Source of the DNA: Arthrobacter sp. OVS8 | Lineage (GTDB): Bacteria; Actinomycetota; Actinomycetes; Actinomycetales; Micrococcaceae | DNA: 64,000 nt | Assembly (NCBI GenBank): GCA_028370155.1 | Contig: CP116670.1 | Location: 3,596,001 to 3,660,000 of the forward strand | Direction: 5' to 3' | In this document: in pieces, positions 50,623 through 59,217 of the stretch | Layout of the letters: each line of letters begins with the position of its first letter | Position numbering within the stretch: the first letter of the stretch is position 1 | Program-made: the position numbers and the translations under genes | Notes under the pieces: generated by a model | What the model saw: the letters and a program-made list of their open reading frames with translations, nothing else | Told to the model about the DNA's origin: nothing | Database searches by the model: none

Positions 50623-52371
50623 ATGACTGATACAGCTCTAGCCGGAGCGTCCCCGGACCAGGCTGCCCCAGGCCGCAGCAAACGCCCCACCTCCCGGCCC
50701 GCCGCAAAGCCGCACGGGCAGTGGAAAGTGGACGGCACCGCGCCGCTGAACGCCAACGAAACGTGGAAGCAGGAGGACAACGGCCTCAACGTCCGCGAGC
50801 GTATCGAGTCCGTCTACTCCAAGCACGGCTTCGACTCGATCGACGGAACGGATCTGCACGGCCGCTTCCGCTGGTGGGGGCTCTACACCCAGCGCAAACC
50901 CGGGATCGACGGCGGCAAGACCGCCACGCTCGAGCCGCACGAGCTCGAGGACAAGTACTTTATGCTGCGCGTCAGGATCGACGGCGGCGCCCTCACCACC
51001 GAACAGCTGCGCGTCATCGGGCAGATCTCCGTCGACTTCGCCCGCGACTCGGCCGACCTCACCGACCGCCAGAACATCCAGCTGCACTGGATCCGGGTCG
51101 AGGACGTCCCGGAGATCTGGCGCCGGCTTGAGTCCGTTGGCCTGTCCACCACCGAGGCCTGCGGCGACGTGCCCCGCGTCATCCTCGGCTCCCCGGTCGC
51201 CGGCATCGCCAAGGACGAGATCATCGACCCGACGCCGCTGATCCACGAGCTCGCCGAACGTTTCATCGGCGACCCGGAGCTGGCCAACCTGCCGCGCAAA
51301 TTCAAGACCGCCATCACCGGCCACCCCAGCCAGGACGTGGTCCACGAGATCAACGACGTCGCGCTGGTGGGCCTGGTCCACCCCGAACTTGGCATCGGCT
51401 ACGACCTCTGGGTGGGCGGCGCGCTCTCCACCAACCCCATGCTGGGCAAGCGGCTCGGCGCCTTCGTCCGACCGGACCAGGCCGCCGACGTCTGGCTCGG
51501 CGTCACCAGCATCTTCCGCAACTACGGCTACCGGCGCATGCGCACCAAGGCCCGGCTGAAGTTCCTGCTGGCCGACTGGGGCCCGGTGAAGTTCCGCCAG
51601 GTCCTCGAGGACGAATACCTCGGCTACAAGCTCGACGACGGCCCGGCCGCGCCCAAGCCCTCCACCCCGGGCGACCACATCGGCGTGCACGAGCAGAAGG
51701 ACGGCAGGTTCTTCATCGGCGCCACGCCGCTCGCCGGCCGGCTCTCCGGCAGCCAGCTCGTGAAACTCGCCGACACCCTGGAAGCCCGCGGCTCGCAGCG
51801 GCTGCGCACCACCCCGCACCAGAAGCTCGTGGTCCTGGACGTGCCCAAGGACGAGGTGGAACCGCTCGTCGCCGAACTCGATGCCCTGGGCCTCTCCGCC
51901 CGGCCGTCCGTGTTCCGCCGCGGCACCATCGCCTGCACCGGCATCGAATACTGCAAGCTCGCCATCGTCGAAACCAAGGTCACGGCCGCCACCGCGGTCG
52001 CCGAGCTGGAACGCCGCCTCGCCGACCTGGTCGAGTCCAAGCAGCTCCCGCAGGCGTTGTCGCTGCACATCAACGGCTGCCCCAATTCCTGCGCCCGGAT
52101 CCAGACCGCGGACATCGGCCTCAAGGGCATGATGCTTCCCACGCCCGACGGCGACCCCACCCCGGGTTTCCAGGTCCACCTCGGCGGCGGGCTGGCTTCC
52201 AGCAGCCGCGAGGAGGCGGGCCTCGGACGCACCGTCCGCGGTCTCAAGGTCACGGCCGGGGAGCTGCCCGACTACGTGGAACGTGTGGTCCGGAAATTCG
52301 TGGCCGACCACACCGTGGGACAGACCTTCGCCGAGTGGGCCTTCGCCGCCGACGAGGGGGATCTCCAGTGA
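50623..52371 (+). CDS. sir: Ferredoxin-dependent sulfite reductase (nitrite/sulfite reductase family)
   Basis: Intact, 582 residues. Reduces sulfite to sulfide with siroheme and a [4Fe-4S] cluster. Cluster Cys are in ACTGIEYCK (CX5C) and NGCPNSCAR (CX3C). Arg/Lys sites include RQNIQLHWIRVED and GLSTTEACGDVPRVILG. NirA/SirA of actinobacteria is of this length. Context of cysH, cysD, cysN and a chelatase supports sulfite rather than nitrite. The stop overlaps the cysH GTG as GTGA. Confidence 0.94.
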   Translation: MTDTALAGASPDQAAPGRSKRPTSRPAAKPHGQWKVDGTAPLNANETWKQEDNGLNVRERIESVYSKHGFDSIDGTDLHGRFRWWGLYTQRKPGIDGGKTATLEPHELEDKYFMLRVRIDGGALTTEQLRVIGQISVDFARDSADLTDRQNIQLHWIRVEDVPEIWRRLESVGLSTTEACGDVPRVILGSPVAGIAKDEIIDPTPLIHELAERFIGDPELANLPRKFKTAITGHPSQDVVHEINDVALVGLVHPELGIGYDLWVGGALSTNPMLGKRLGAFVRPDQAADVWLGVTSIFRNYGYRRMRTKARLKFLLADWGPVKFRQVLEDEYLGYKLDDGPAAPKPSTPGDHIGVHEQKDGRFFIGATPLAGRLSGSQLVKLADTLEARGSQRLRTTPHQKLVVLDVPKDEVEPLVAELDALGLSARPSVFRRGTIACTGIEYCKLAIVETKVTAATAVAELERRLADLVESKQLPQALSLHINGCPNSCARIQTADIGLKGMMLPTPDGDPTPGFQVHLGGGLASSSREEAGLGRTVRGLKVTAGELPDYVERVVRKFVADHTVGQTFAEWAFAADEGDLQ

Positions 52372-53206
52372 CGAACGTTCAGCCGTTGGCAGGCGGTGCC
52401 GCCCAGGGAGTGGCATCGGGCCTGTCGGAGCCGCGCGCTGAGCTGATCGAAGATCAGCAGCGCGGCGAAGGGGCGGGGCGGCATCGCCTGCCAACGGCCC
52501 CGTTGCCCTGCGCACCCACGACGAGCTCAAGGTCCTCGCCGAAGCAGGCGCCGCCGAGCTCGGCTGGGACGCCCCGGCCCGCGAGGTGATCGCCTGGGTG
52601 GCGCGCAACTTTGATCTCCCCGCGGTCGCCGTCGCCTGCTCCATGGCCGACGCCGTCCTCCCGGCGCTCGTCGCGGACCAGCTTCCCGGCGTCGACGTGC
52701 TCTTCCTCGAGACCGGGTACCACTTCCCGGAAACGTACACGACGCGCAACGAGGTCGCCGCAAGCCTGCGCGTCAACGTGGTGGACGTGCTGCCGGAGAA
52801 CACCGTGGAGCAGCAGGACCGGCTGCTCGGCAAAGACCTCTTCGCCCGCGACGCCGCCCAGTGCTGCGCGCTGCGCAAGGTTGCCCCGCTGCGCCGCACG
52901 CTTGCCGGCTACGAGCTTTGGTTCACCGGCGTCCGCCGCGACGAGGCCCCCACCCGCACCAACACCCCGCTAGTGACGTGGGACGAAACCAACGGCCTGG
53001 TCAAGGTCAACCCGGTGGCGGCCTGGAGTTTCGACCAGTTGGTGCAGTACTCCGACGACAACCTCCTCCCCGTCAACCCGCTGCTTTCACAGGGCTACCC
53101 GTCCATTGGCTGCCAGCCCTGCACCCGCAAGGTAGCGCCCGGCGACGACCCCCGCGCCGGACGCTGGGCAGGAACCGACAAGACAGAATGCGGACTACAC
53201 GTATGA
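52368..53206 (+). CDS. cysH: APS/PAPS reductase CysH with palindromic insert (one apparent frameshift)
   Basis: Reduces adenylyl sulfate to sulfite. Motifs: AVACSMADAVLPALVADQLP, LFLETGYHFPETYTTRN, the [4Fe-4S] Cys pairs AQCCALRKV and IGCQPCTRKV (assimilatory APS reductase type), and the C-terminal ECGLH with the reactive Cys. The N-terminal 40 residues are almost entirely the palindromic element at 52395-52485. One missing G within it breaks the frame; restored, it runs into NGPVALRTHDELKVLAEAG. Length about 280. Overlaps sir and cysD by four bases each. Confidence 0.93.
52395..52485 (-). repeat. In-frame coding palindromic element, copy 2 (cysH N-terminus), reverse orientation
   Basis: Ends GGTGCCGCCCA and GGGGCGGCATC, one end altered. 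Read on the other strand it aligns with copies 1, 3 and 4 across the GACAGGCCCGATGCCACTCCC block. Here the central hairpin is CGCTGAGCTGATC against GATCAGCAGCG, unlike the others. With one G restored it is 31 codons within cysH, starting GAAQGVASGL and ending EGAGAAS. Confidence 0.88.
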
Positions 53207-54308
53207 GCAATGTTGAGACTTTCGTGGCCGTCGACCCCGATGCCGCCCCCGTCACCACCGCCTCCGCGGCAGATGCCGCCCCGCCCCTGCGCGGGACGGC
53301 GATGCTGCAAGCAGCATCGCGTCCCGCTCCGACAGGCCCGATGCCACTCCCGGGGCGGCATCTGCCGCTCCGGCTCTGCTGTCGGGTCACCTGAGTTCTG
53401 CGGCTCCGCGCGCGGCCCGCCTGTCGTCTTTGGACACTTTGGAGTCCGAGGCGATCCATATCATCCGCGAGGTCGTTGCGGAGTTCGAGAAGCCTGCGCT
53501 GCTGTTCTCCGGCGGCAAGGACTCCGTGGTGATGCTGCATCTGGCCACCAAGGCGTTCTGGCCCGGCAAGGTGCCTTTCCCCGTGCTGCACGTGGACACC
53601 GGGCACAACTTCCCCGAGGTCATCGACTTCCGCGACCGGACCGTGGAGCGGCTGGGACTCAAGCTCGTCGTCGGCTCCGTGCAGGAGTTCATCGATTCCG
53701 GCGAGCTGGCGGAGCGTTCCGACGGCACGCGCAACCCGCTGCAGACCGTGCCGCTGCTGGACGCGATCCAGCGCAACAAGTTCGACGCCGTCTTCGGCGG
53801 CGGCCGCCGCGACGAGGACAAGGCCCGGGCCAAGGAACGGATCCTGAGCCTCCGCGACGAGTTCGGCCAGTGGGATCCGCGCAACCAGCGGCCCGAGCTT
53901 TGGAATCTCTACAACGGCCGGCACACCGTGGGCCAGCACGTCCGCGCGTTCCCCATCAGCAACTGGACCGAGCTGGATGTGTGGCGCTACATCGAGCGCG
54001 AAAACATCGAGCTGCCGGGCCTCTACTACGCGCACGACCGCGAAGTCTTTGCCCGCGACGGCATGTGGCGCGCCGTGGGCGAGGTCTCGCAGCCCCGCGA
54101 CAACGAACAGGTCATCACCAAGACCGTCCGCTACCGGACCGTCGGCGACATGTCCTGCACCGGCGCCGTGGAATCAGCCGCCGCCACCGTGCGCGACGTC
54201 GTCATCGAAGTTGCCGCCTCCACCATCACCGAACGTGGCGCCACCCGGGCCGATGACCGCATCTCCGAGGCAGCCATGGAAGACCGCAAGAAGGACGGCT
54301 ATTTCTAA
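53203..54308 (+). CDS. cysD: Sulfate adenylyltransferase subunit 2 CysD with palindromic insert (one apparent frameshift)
   Basis: Activates sulfate with ATP together with CysN. PP-loop LLFSGGKDSVVMLHLATKAF, then HVDTGHNFPEVIDFRD, FGGGRRDEDKARAKERILS, PISNWTELDVWRYIERENI and RYRTVGDMSCTGAVES. The C-terminal DRKKDGYF is the canonical end. The N-terminus is extended by about 65 residues compared with usual CysD, half of which is the palindromic element at 53272-53362; a missing C there breaks the frame. Overlaps cysN by one base (TAATG). Confidence 0.94.
53272..53362 (+). repeat. In-frame coding palindromic element, copy 3 (cysD N-terminus)
   Basis: Ends GATGCCGCCCC and GGGGCGGCATC as in copy 1, with the CGACAGGCCCGATGCCACTC block identical. 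The centre is a different hairpin, GGGACGGCGATGCTGC against GCAGCATCGCGTCCC, with a two-base loop. Restoring one C gives 31 codons starting DAAPAPARDG and ending RPDATPGAAS. A further GATGCCGCCCCCG lies at 53239, possibly a trace of a second insertion. Confidence 0.9.
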
Positions 54309-55729
54309 TGAGCACCGACACTTTCCTGCCCGGCACCGCCGTTGAAGCAGCCGTTCTGTCCACCACCCTGTTCCGCTTCGCCACCGCCGGTTCGGTCGAC
54401 GACGGCAAGTCCACCCTGGTGGGCGGCTCCTGCACGACTCCAAGGCGATCCTCGCGGACCAGCTCGACGCCGTCGCCCGCACCTCCGCGGACCGCGGCTT
54501 CGGCGGGGCCGGCGCGGCCGGTGTACAAGCGATCGACCTTGCGCTGCTGACCGACGGGCTGCGTGCCGAGCGCGAGCAGGGCATCACCATCGACGTCGCC
54601 TACCGCTACTTCGCCACTGACCGCCGCAGCTTCATCCTCGCCGACTGCCCCGGCCATGTGCAGTACACCAAGAACACGGTGACCGGCGCGTCCACCGCGG
54701 ACGCCGTCGTCGTGCTTATTGACGCCCGCAAGGGTGTCCTGGAGCAGACCCGGCGGCACCTCTCCGTGCTGCAGCTGCTGCGCGTGGCGCACGTGATCGT
54801 GGCCGTGAACAAGATCGACCTGGTGGACTTCAGCGAGGACGTGTTCCGCGGGATCGAAGCCGACGTGCAGAAAGTCGGCCGCGAGCTGGGGCTCGGCGCC
54901 GACGGCATCACCGACCTGCAGGTCATTCCGGTGTCCGCGCTCGACGGCGACAACGTGGTGGACCGCTCGGACCGCACGCCCTGGTACGACGGCCCGGCCC
55001 TGCTCGAAGTCCTGGAGACGCTGCCGGCCGCGGACGAACTCGAAAGCCACCTGGAGAGCTTCCGCTTCCCGGTGCAGCTCGTGATCCGGCCGCAGGGCGC
55101 CCTGGCGCCCGACGCCGTCGCCGGGGACTCGACGTCGAAGGCTACCGGGACTACCGCGCCTACGCGGGCCAGATCACCGAAGGTTCCGTGAAACTGGGGG
55201 ACCAGGTCAGCATCCTCACCCCGGGCCAGGCACCGCGCACCACCACGGTGACCGGCATCGACTTCGCCGGGGACGAACTCACCGAGGCCGTCGCGCCGCA
55301 GTCCGTCGCGCTGCGCCTGGCGGACGAGTTCGACGTCGCCCGCGGCGACACGATCGCGGCGGCCGGCACAATCCGGGAAGCCTCGGCCGACCTCTACGCC
55401 GCCCTGTGCTGGCTCTCGCCGAAACCGCTCCGCGAGGGCGCCAAGGTACTGGTCAAGCACGGCACCCGCACGGTCCAGGCCCTGGTGCGGAACGTGACCG
55501 GAAAGCTGGACCTCGCCAACTTCCAGCTGGAACCCACCTCCACGCTGGAACTCAACGACATCGGCCACGCCCAGCTGCGGCTCGCCGCGCCGCTGCCGCT
55601 GGAGAACTACCTGCACCACCGCCGCACGGGGGCGTTCCTGGTGATCGATCCCCTGGACGGCAACACCCTCGCCGCAGGCCTCGTCAAGGACCACCCGGGG
55701 ACCACGAGGACGAGCGCTACTCGATCTAG
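54308..55729 (+). CDS. cysN: Sulfate adenylyltransferase subunit 1 CysN (three apparent frameshifts)
   Basis: GTPase partner of CysD. GTP motifs: FATAGSVDDGKSTLVG (P-loop GSVDDGKST), ILADCPGHVQYTKNTVTGAS (DCPGH) and VAVNKIDLVDF (NKID). The EF-Tu-like domains follow, ending NTLAAGLVKDH and DERYSI. Losses near 54425, 55130 and 55697. About 474 residues after repair. No APS kinase domain is fused, so APS rather than PAPS is the probable CysH substrate, agreeing with the CysH Cys pattern. Confidence 0.93.
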
Positions 55730-55774
55730 GCTTCAGCAAGCACCCGGGCTGCTCCGGAGTCGCCGGACACGCCC

Positions 55775-55802
55775 GAGGTCGCCGTAAACTTGCGGCGACC
55801 TC
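55775..55802 (+). terminator. Hairpin after cysN
   Basis: GAGGTCGCCG (55775-55784) pairs exactly with CGGCGACCTC (55793-55802) around an 8-base loop, 45 bases past the cysN stop. No T-run. It probably separates the sulfate operon from rtcB. Confidence 0.55.
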
Positions 55803-55881
55803 GAGCGCTTCCCGCGATTTCGACGCGTTCGGTCCTTGCCAGCCGGCCTCCCTGACCACGATCATCGTTCTGGGAGGCGGT

Positions 55882-57046
55882 GTGGAAGTCATCAACAGCA
55901 GGCTCATCAGCTGGGCGTCGATCTTGGATGACAAGACCCGCGAGCAGGCACTGACCACCGCCACGCTGCCCATCATCTATCCGCATCTTGCGCTGATGCC
56001 GGACGCCCATTTGGGCCTGGGCGCCACGGTGGGATCCGTCATCCCCACTCTGCGCGCCGTCATCCCGGCTGCCGTGGGCGTGGACATCGGCTGCGGCATG
56101 ATCGCCGTCCGCACACAGTATGCCGTGAAGGACCTGCCCGCAGACCGGAAGCGGCTGCGGCAGGGTATTGAGCACGCCGTTCCCCTGTCCGCCGGCCACT
56201 ACAACCGCAGGTTCACCGCCACCGCCGTACCGAGGCTCGCCGAGCTGCGGCGGATGGCAGCCTCCGCGCGGTTCGACCCCGGCCAGTACGTCGCGAACTG
56301 GGAGCTGCAGCTGGGATCCCTAGGCTCCGGCAACCACTTCATCGAGGTGTGCGCGGATGAGGCGGACACCGTGTGGCTGTTCCTCCATTCCGGCTCGCGC
56401 GGCGTCGGCAACAAACTTGCGCAGCGGCACATCGCCGAGGCCCGGAGCGAGGCCCGGAGCCGCACATCGTCCTGCCGCACCCGGACCTGGCCTACCTCGA
56501 GGAAGGCACCCCGAATTTGACCGGTACATCAGGGAACTCCGCTGGGCCCAGCATTTCGCCCTGCTGAACCGCGAGGAAATGATGGACCGGGTGATCCAGC
56601 AGTTTGAATCCTGGACAGGCGGCCGTGTCCGGGAGGCCGAACGAATCAACTGCCACCACAACTTCACCGCGCAGGAACAGCACTACGGCAAGACGGTCTG
56701 GGTTTCGCGCAAGGGAGCCATCCGGGCCCAGGCCGGGGACCCCGGGCTGATTCCCGGCTCCATGGGCACCGCCTCCTACGTCGTCGTCGGCCTGGGCAAC
56801 CGCGAGTCGCTGAATTCGTCGCCGCACGGCGCCGGGCGGGAATACTCCCGGAACGCCGCTAAAAAGACCTTCACCCTCGCCGAGCTGAAGGCCGCCATGA
56901 AGGGCATCGAATTCCGGCCCAGCGAAGCTTTCATCGACGAGATCCCGGCGGCGTACAAGCCGATCGACCAGGTGATGCGCGATTCCGCGGACCTTGTCAA
57001 GATCCGGCACAAGCTCCGGCAGCTCGTCAACGTCAAAGGCGACTAA
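55882..57046 (+). CDS. rtcB: RNA-splicing ligase RtcB family protein (two apparent frameshifts)
   Basis: Joins RNA 2',3'-cyclic phosphate or 3'-phosphate to 5'-OH ends. Motifs: MPDAHLGLGATVGSVIPT, VGVDIGCGMIAVRT (metal Cys), LGSLGSGNHFIEV, LHSGSRGVGNKLA, NCHHNFTAQEQHYG, SRKGAIRAQAGDPGLIPGSM with the guanylylated-His region, and GLGNRESLNSSPHGAGREYS. Length about 389 residues, the short form of the family. Losses near 56450 and 56508. GGGAGG precedes the GTG. It sits between two sulfur operons without an obvious functional link. Confidence 0.9.
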
Positions 57047-57098
57047 AACGCCCCGGGGGCCGAGTAACGGGCCCGCATATGACGTTGCATGAACCCGC

Positions 57099-57156
57099 GT
57101 GACCCCGGGTTTCCGGACCGTTGAACCGCGTTCATGGCAGTCCCTATGGTGAAGCA
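57099..57156 (+). promoter_or_regulatory. ssu promoter with sulfur-operon box
   Basis: GTGACCCCGGGTTTCCGGAC (57099-57118) precedes -35 TTGAAC (57121-57126), 18 bases, then -10 TATGGT (57145-57150). An ATG follows after exactly six bases, at 57157. The box matches those before sir and cysG. Confidence 0.65.
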
Positions 57157-57224
57157 ATGACAACTACGGAACGGCTCTCCAGCAGCCCCGCGATGCGTTC
57201 CGGGGGCGATGTAGCCGGCGCTGA
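57157..57224 (+). other. Possible leaderless leader ORF upstream of ssuA
   Basis: An ATG exactly six bases after the ssu -10 opens MTTTERLSSSPAMRSGG. As sequenced the frame runs on past the ssuA start to 57405. If one G is missing from the G5 run at 57202, as at many sites here, the frame becomes GGRCSRR and stops at 57222-57224, a 22-residue peptide with a Cys near its end. ssuA keeps its own AAAAGGA site. Mycobacterial sulfur operons have leaderless Cys-coding leaders, so a Cys-responsive role is conceivable. Confidence 0.35.
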
Positions 57225-57272
57225 ACAACCGCCCGGCCACCCCGAAACCACCACAAAAAAAGGACCTGTTCC

Positions 57273-58447
57273 ATGTCAGCCACCCCTGAACCCCGAAAGT
57301 CCAGCACCCCGCCCGGAACCACCCGGATCGTCGCCGGCGAATCCGCCAGGCCCAAGCGCAAGCGCACCCTGGAGATCAGCCTGGCCGTCGGCCTCGTGCT
57401 GCTGATCGGCGCCGGAGCCGCCGTCGCGTCCACGGTCTCCCGCGCGAACGAGACCGCGGATCCGGCCGCCGTCGTCAACACCCCTGCTACCGAACTGAAG
57501 CTCGGCTACTTCGGCAACATCACCCACGCCCCGGCCCTCGTCGGGGTCGGCCAAGGCCTGGTCGCCAAGAACCTCGGCGAGACCAAGCTCAGCACTCAGG
57601 TCTTCAACGCCGCCCTGCCGCGATCGAAGCCCTCAACGCCGGCGCCATCGACGCCACCTACATCGGCCCCAACCCGGCCATCAACTCCTACGTCAAGAGC
57701 AAGGGCGAATCCATCAGCATCATCGCCGGTGCCGCCGCAGGTGGAGCGCAACTTGTGGTCAAACCCGATATCACCACTGCGGCGGACCTCAAAGGCAAGA
57801 AGCTCGCGACGCCGCAGCTGGGCGGGACCCAGGACGTTGCCCTTCGTGCGTGGCTGGGCAAACAGGGGTACCGGACCACCACGGACGGCGGCGGCGACGT
57901 CGCCATCAACCCCACCGAAAATGCCCAGACCCTGAAGCTGTTCCAGGACGGAAAGCTCGACGGCGCGTGGCTGCCGGAACCGTGGGCCTCCCGGCTGGTG
58001 CTCCAGGCCGGCGCCAAAGTCCTCGTCGACGAAAAAGACCTGTGGGAGAAGGGCGAGTTCATCACCACCGTCCTGATCGTCAACAAGAAGTTCGCGGCTG
58101 AGCACCCGGACACGGTCAAGGCACTGCTGAAGGGCCACGTCGAATCCGTGGACTGGCTCAATGCGGCCCCCGACGCCGAGAAGTCCACGGTCCTCAACGC
58201 CGCCCTCAAGGAATCCGCCGGAGCCGCCCTGCCGGCCGACGTGATCGACCGCTCGCTCAAGAACATCGTCTACACCGTCGACCCGCTCGCCGGAACGTAC
58301 CAGAAGCTGCTCCAGGACGGCGTCGACGCCGGCACCACCCAGCAGGCCGACATCAAGGGCATCTTCGACCTCACAGCCCTGAACAGTGTCTTGAGCGAGA
58401 GCCCCGCCGGGTCCAAGATCTCCGCGCAGGGACTCGGCAAGGAATAA
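57273..58447 (+). CDS. ssuA: Sulfonate-type ABC transporter substrate-binding protein (one apparent frameshift)
   Basis: About 392 residues after repair near 57615. A basic N-terminal stretch (RPKRKRTLEI) is followed by one hydrophobic segment (SLAVGLVLLIGAGAAVAS), serving as signal or membrane anchor; there is no lipobox Cys. The SsuA/TauA-like domain reads LGYFGNITHAPALVGVGQGL, IEALNAGAIDATYIGPNPAI, LKGKKLATPQLGGTQDVALR and GKLDGAWLPEPWASRL. It captures sulfonates or sulfate esters; taurine or alkanesulfonates are likely. First full gene of ssuABC. Confidence 0.88.
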
Positions 58448-58486
58448 CCGGGCCTCCAGCCCGCCAAGAGAAGTAAGGACGTGACC

Positions 58487-59211
58487 ATGCCAGTCGTACT
58501 GGAAAACCTGGGCAAGCGCTTCGGCGACGGAGCCCCGGTGCTGGACGACGTCAATGCCACCATCGGGCAGGGCGAGTTCGTCGCCCTGCTCGGTGCGTCC
58601 GGCTGCGGCAAGTCCACCCTGCTGAACATCATGGCGGGACTGGAGGCGCCGACGTCGGGCGCCCTTGAAGTGCCGAGCGACGGCGCCGCGTTTATGTTCC
58701 AGGACGCGGCGCTGTTCCCTGGCTGACCGCGCGGGAGAACATCGAGCTGGCCCTGAAGCTGCGCGGCGCCGGGAAGGCCGAGCGGCGGGTGAAGGCGGGT
58801 GAGTTGCTGGACCTCGTGCACCTGGGCGGGGCGGGGGACAAGCGCCCGCACGAGCTCTCCGGCGGGATGCGGCAACGGGTTTCCCTGGCCCGCTCGCTGG
58901 CCCAGGACCGGCAACTGCTCCTGATGGACGAGCCATTTGCGGCGCTGGACGCGATCACCCGGGACCTGCTGCACGACGAGCTGGAGCGGATCTGGAAGGA
59001 AACCGGCCGCACCATCGTATTTGTCACCCATAATGTCCGCGAGGCCGTCCGGCTGGGACAACGCGTGCTGCTGCTGTCCTCCCGGCCGGGACGCGTGGTG
59101 CGGGAGTGGCACGTCAGTGAAGAGCACCGCACCGACGCCGGACTGGCCGGTCAGCTGACCGGCGAAATCACCGCCCGGCTACGCGAGGAGATCCGCCGCC
59201 ATGCCAAATAG
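58487..59211 (+). CDS. ssuB: Sulfonate-type ABC transporter ATP-binding protein (one apparent frameshift)
   Basis: Walker [21 protein letters not shown]-loop [15 protein letters not shown] after restoring one base near 58722, signature [16 protein letters not shown], Walker [17 protein letters not shown] and switch [10 protein letters not shown]. This is the NitT/TauT group. The ATG at 58487 lies 7 bases after AAGGA; a GTG at 58481 is too close to that site. Length about 241 residues. ssuC follows 7 bases later. Confidence 0.9.
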
Positions 59212-59217
59212 GTTCCT

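Noticed and set aside
50638..52899. A 753-codon reverse frame opposite sir and cysH
   Set aside because: No recognisable motifs, very rich in Arg, Gly and Val as expected for an antisense shadow. sir on the forward strand is intact with all cofactor motifs.
53239..53251. A fifth coding palindromic element at GATGCCGCCCCCG in cysD
   Set aside because: Only the first 13 bases match; there is no hairpin or right end. It may be chance or a trace, not a full copy.
57157..57405. An 82-residue protein overlapping the start of ssuA and ending in Cys-Cys
   Set aside because: The second half overlaps ssuA in another frame and has shadow-like composition. A short leader or an extended SsuA N-terminus is more likely.
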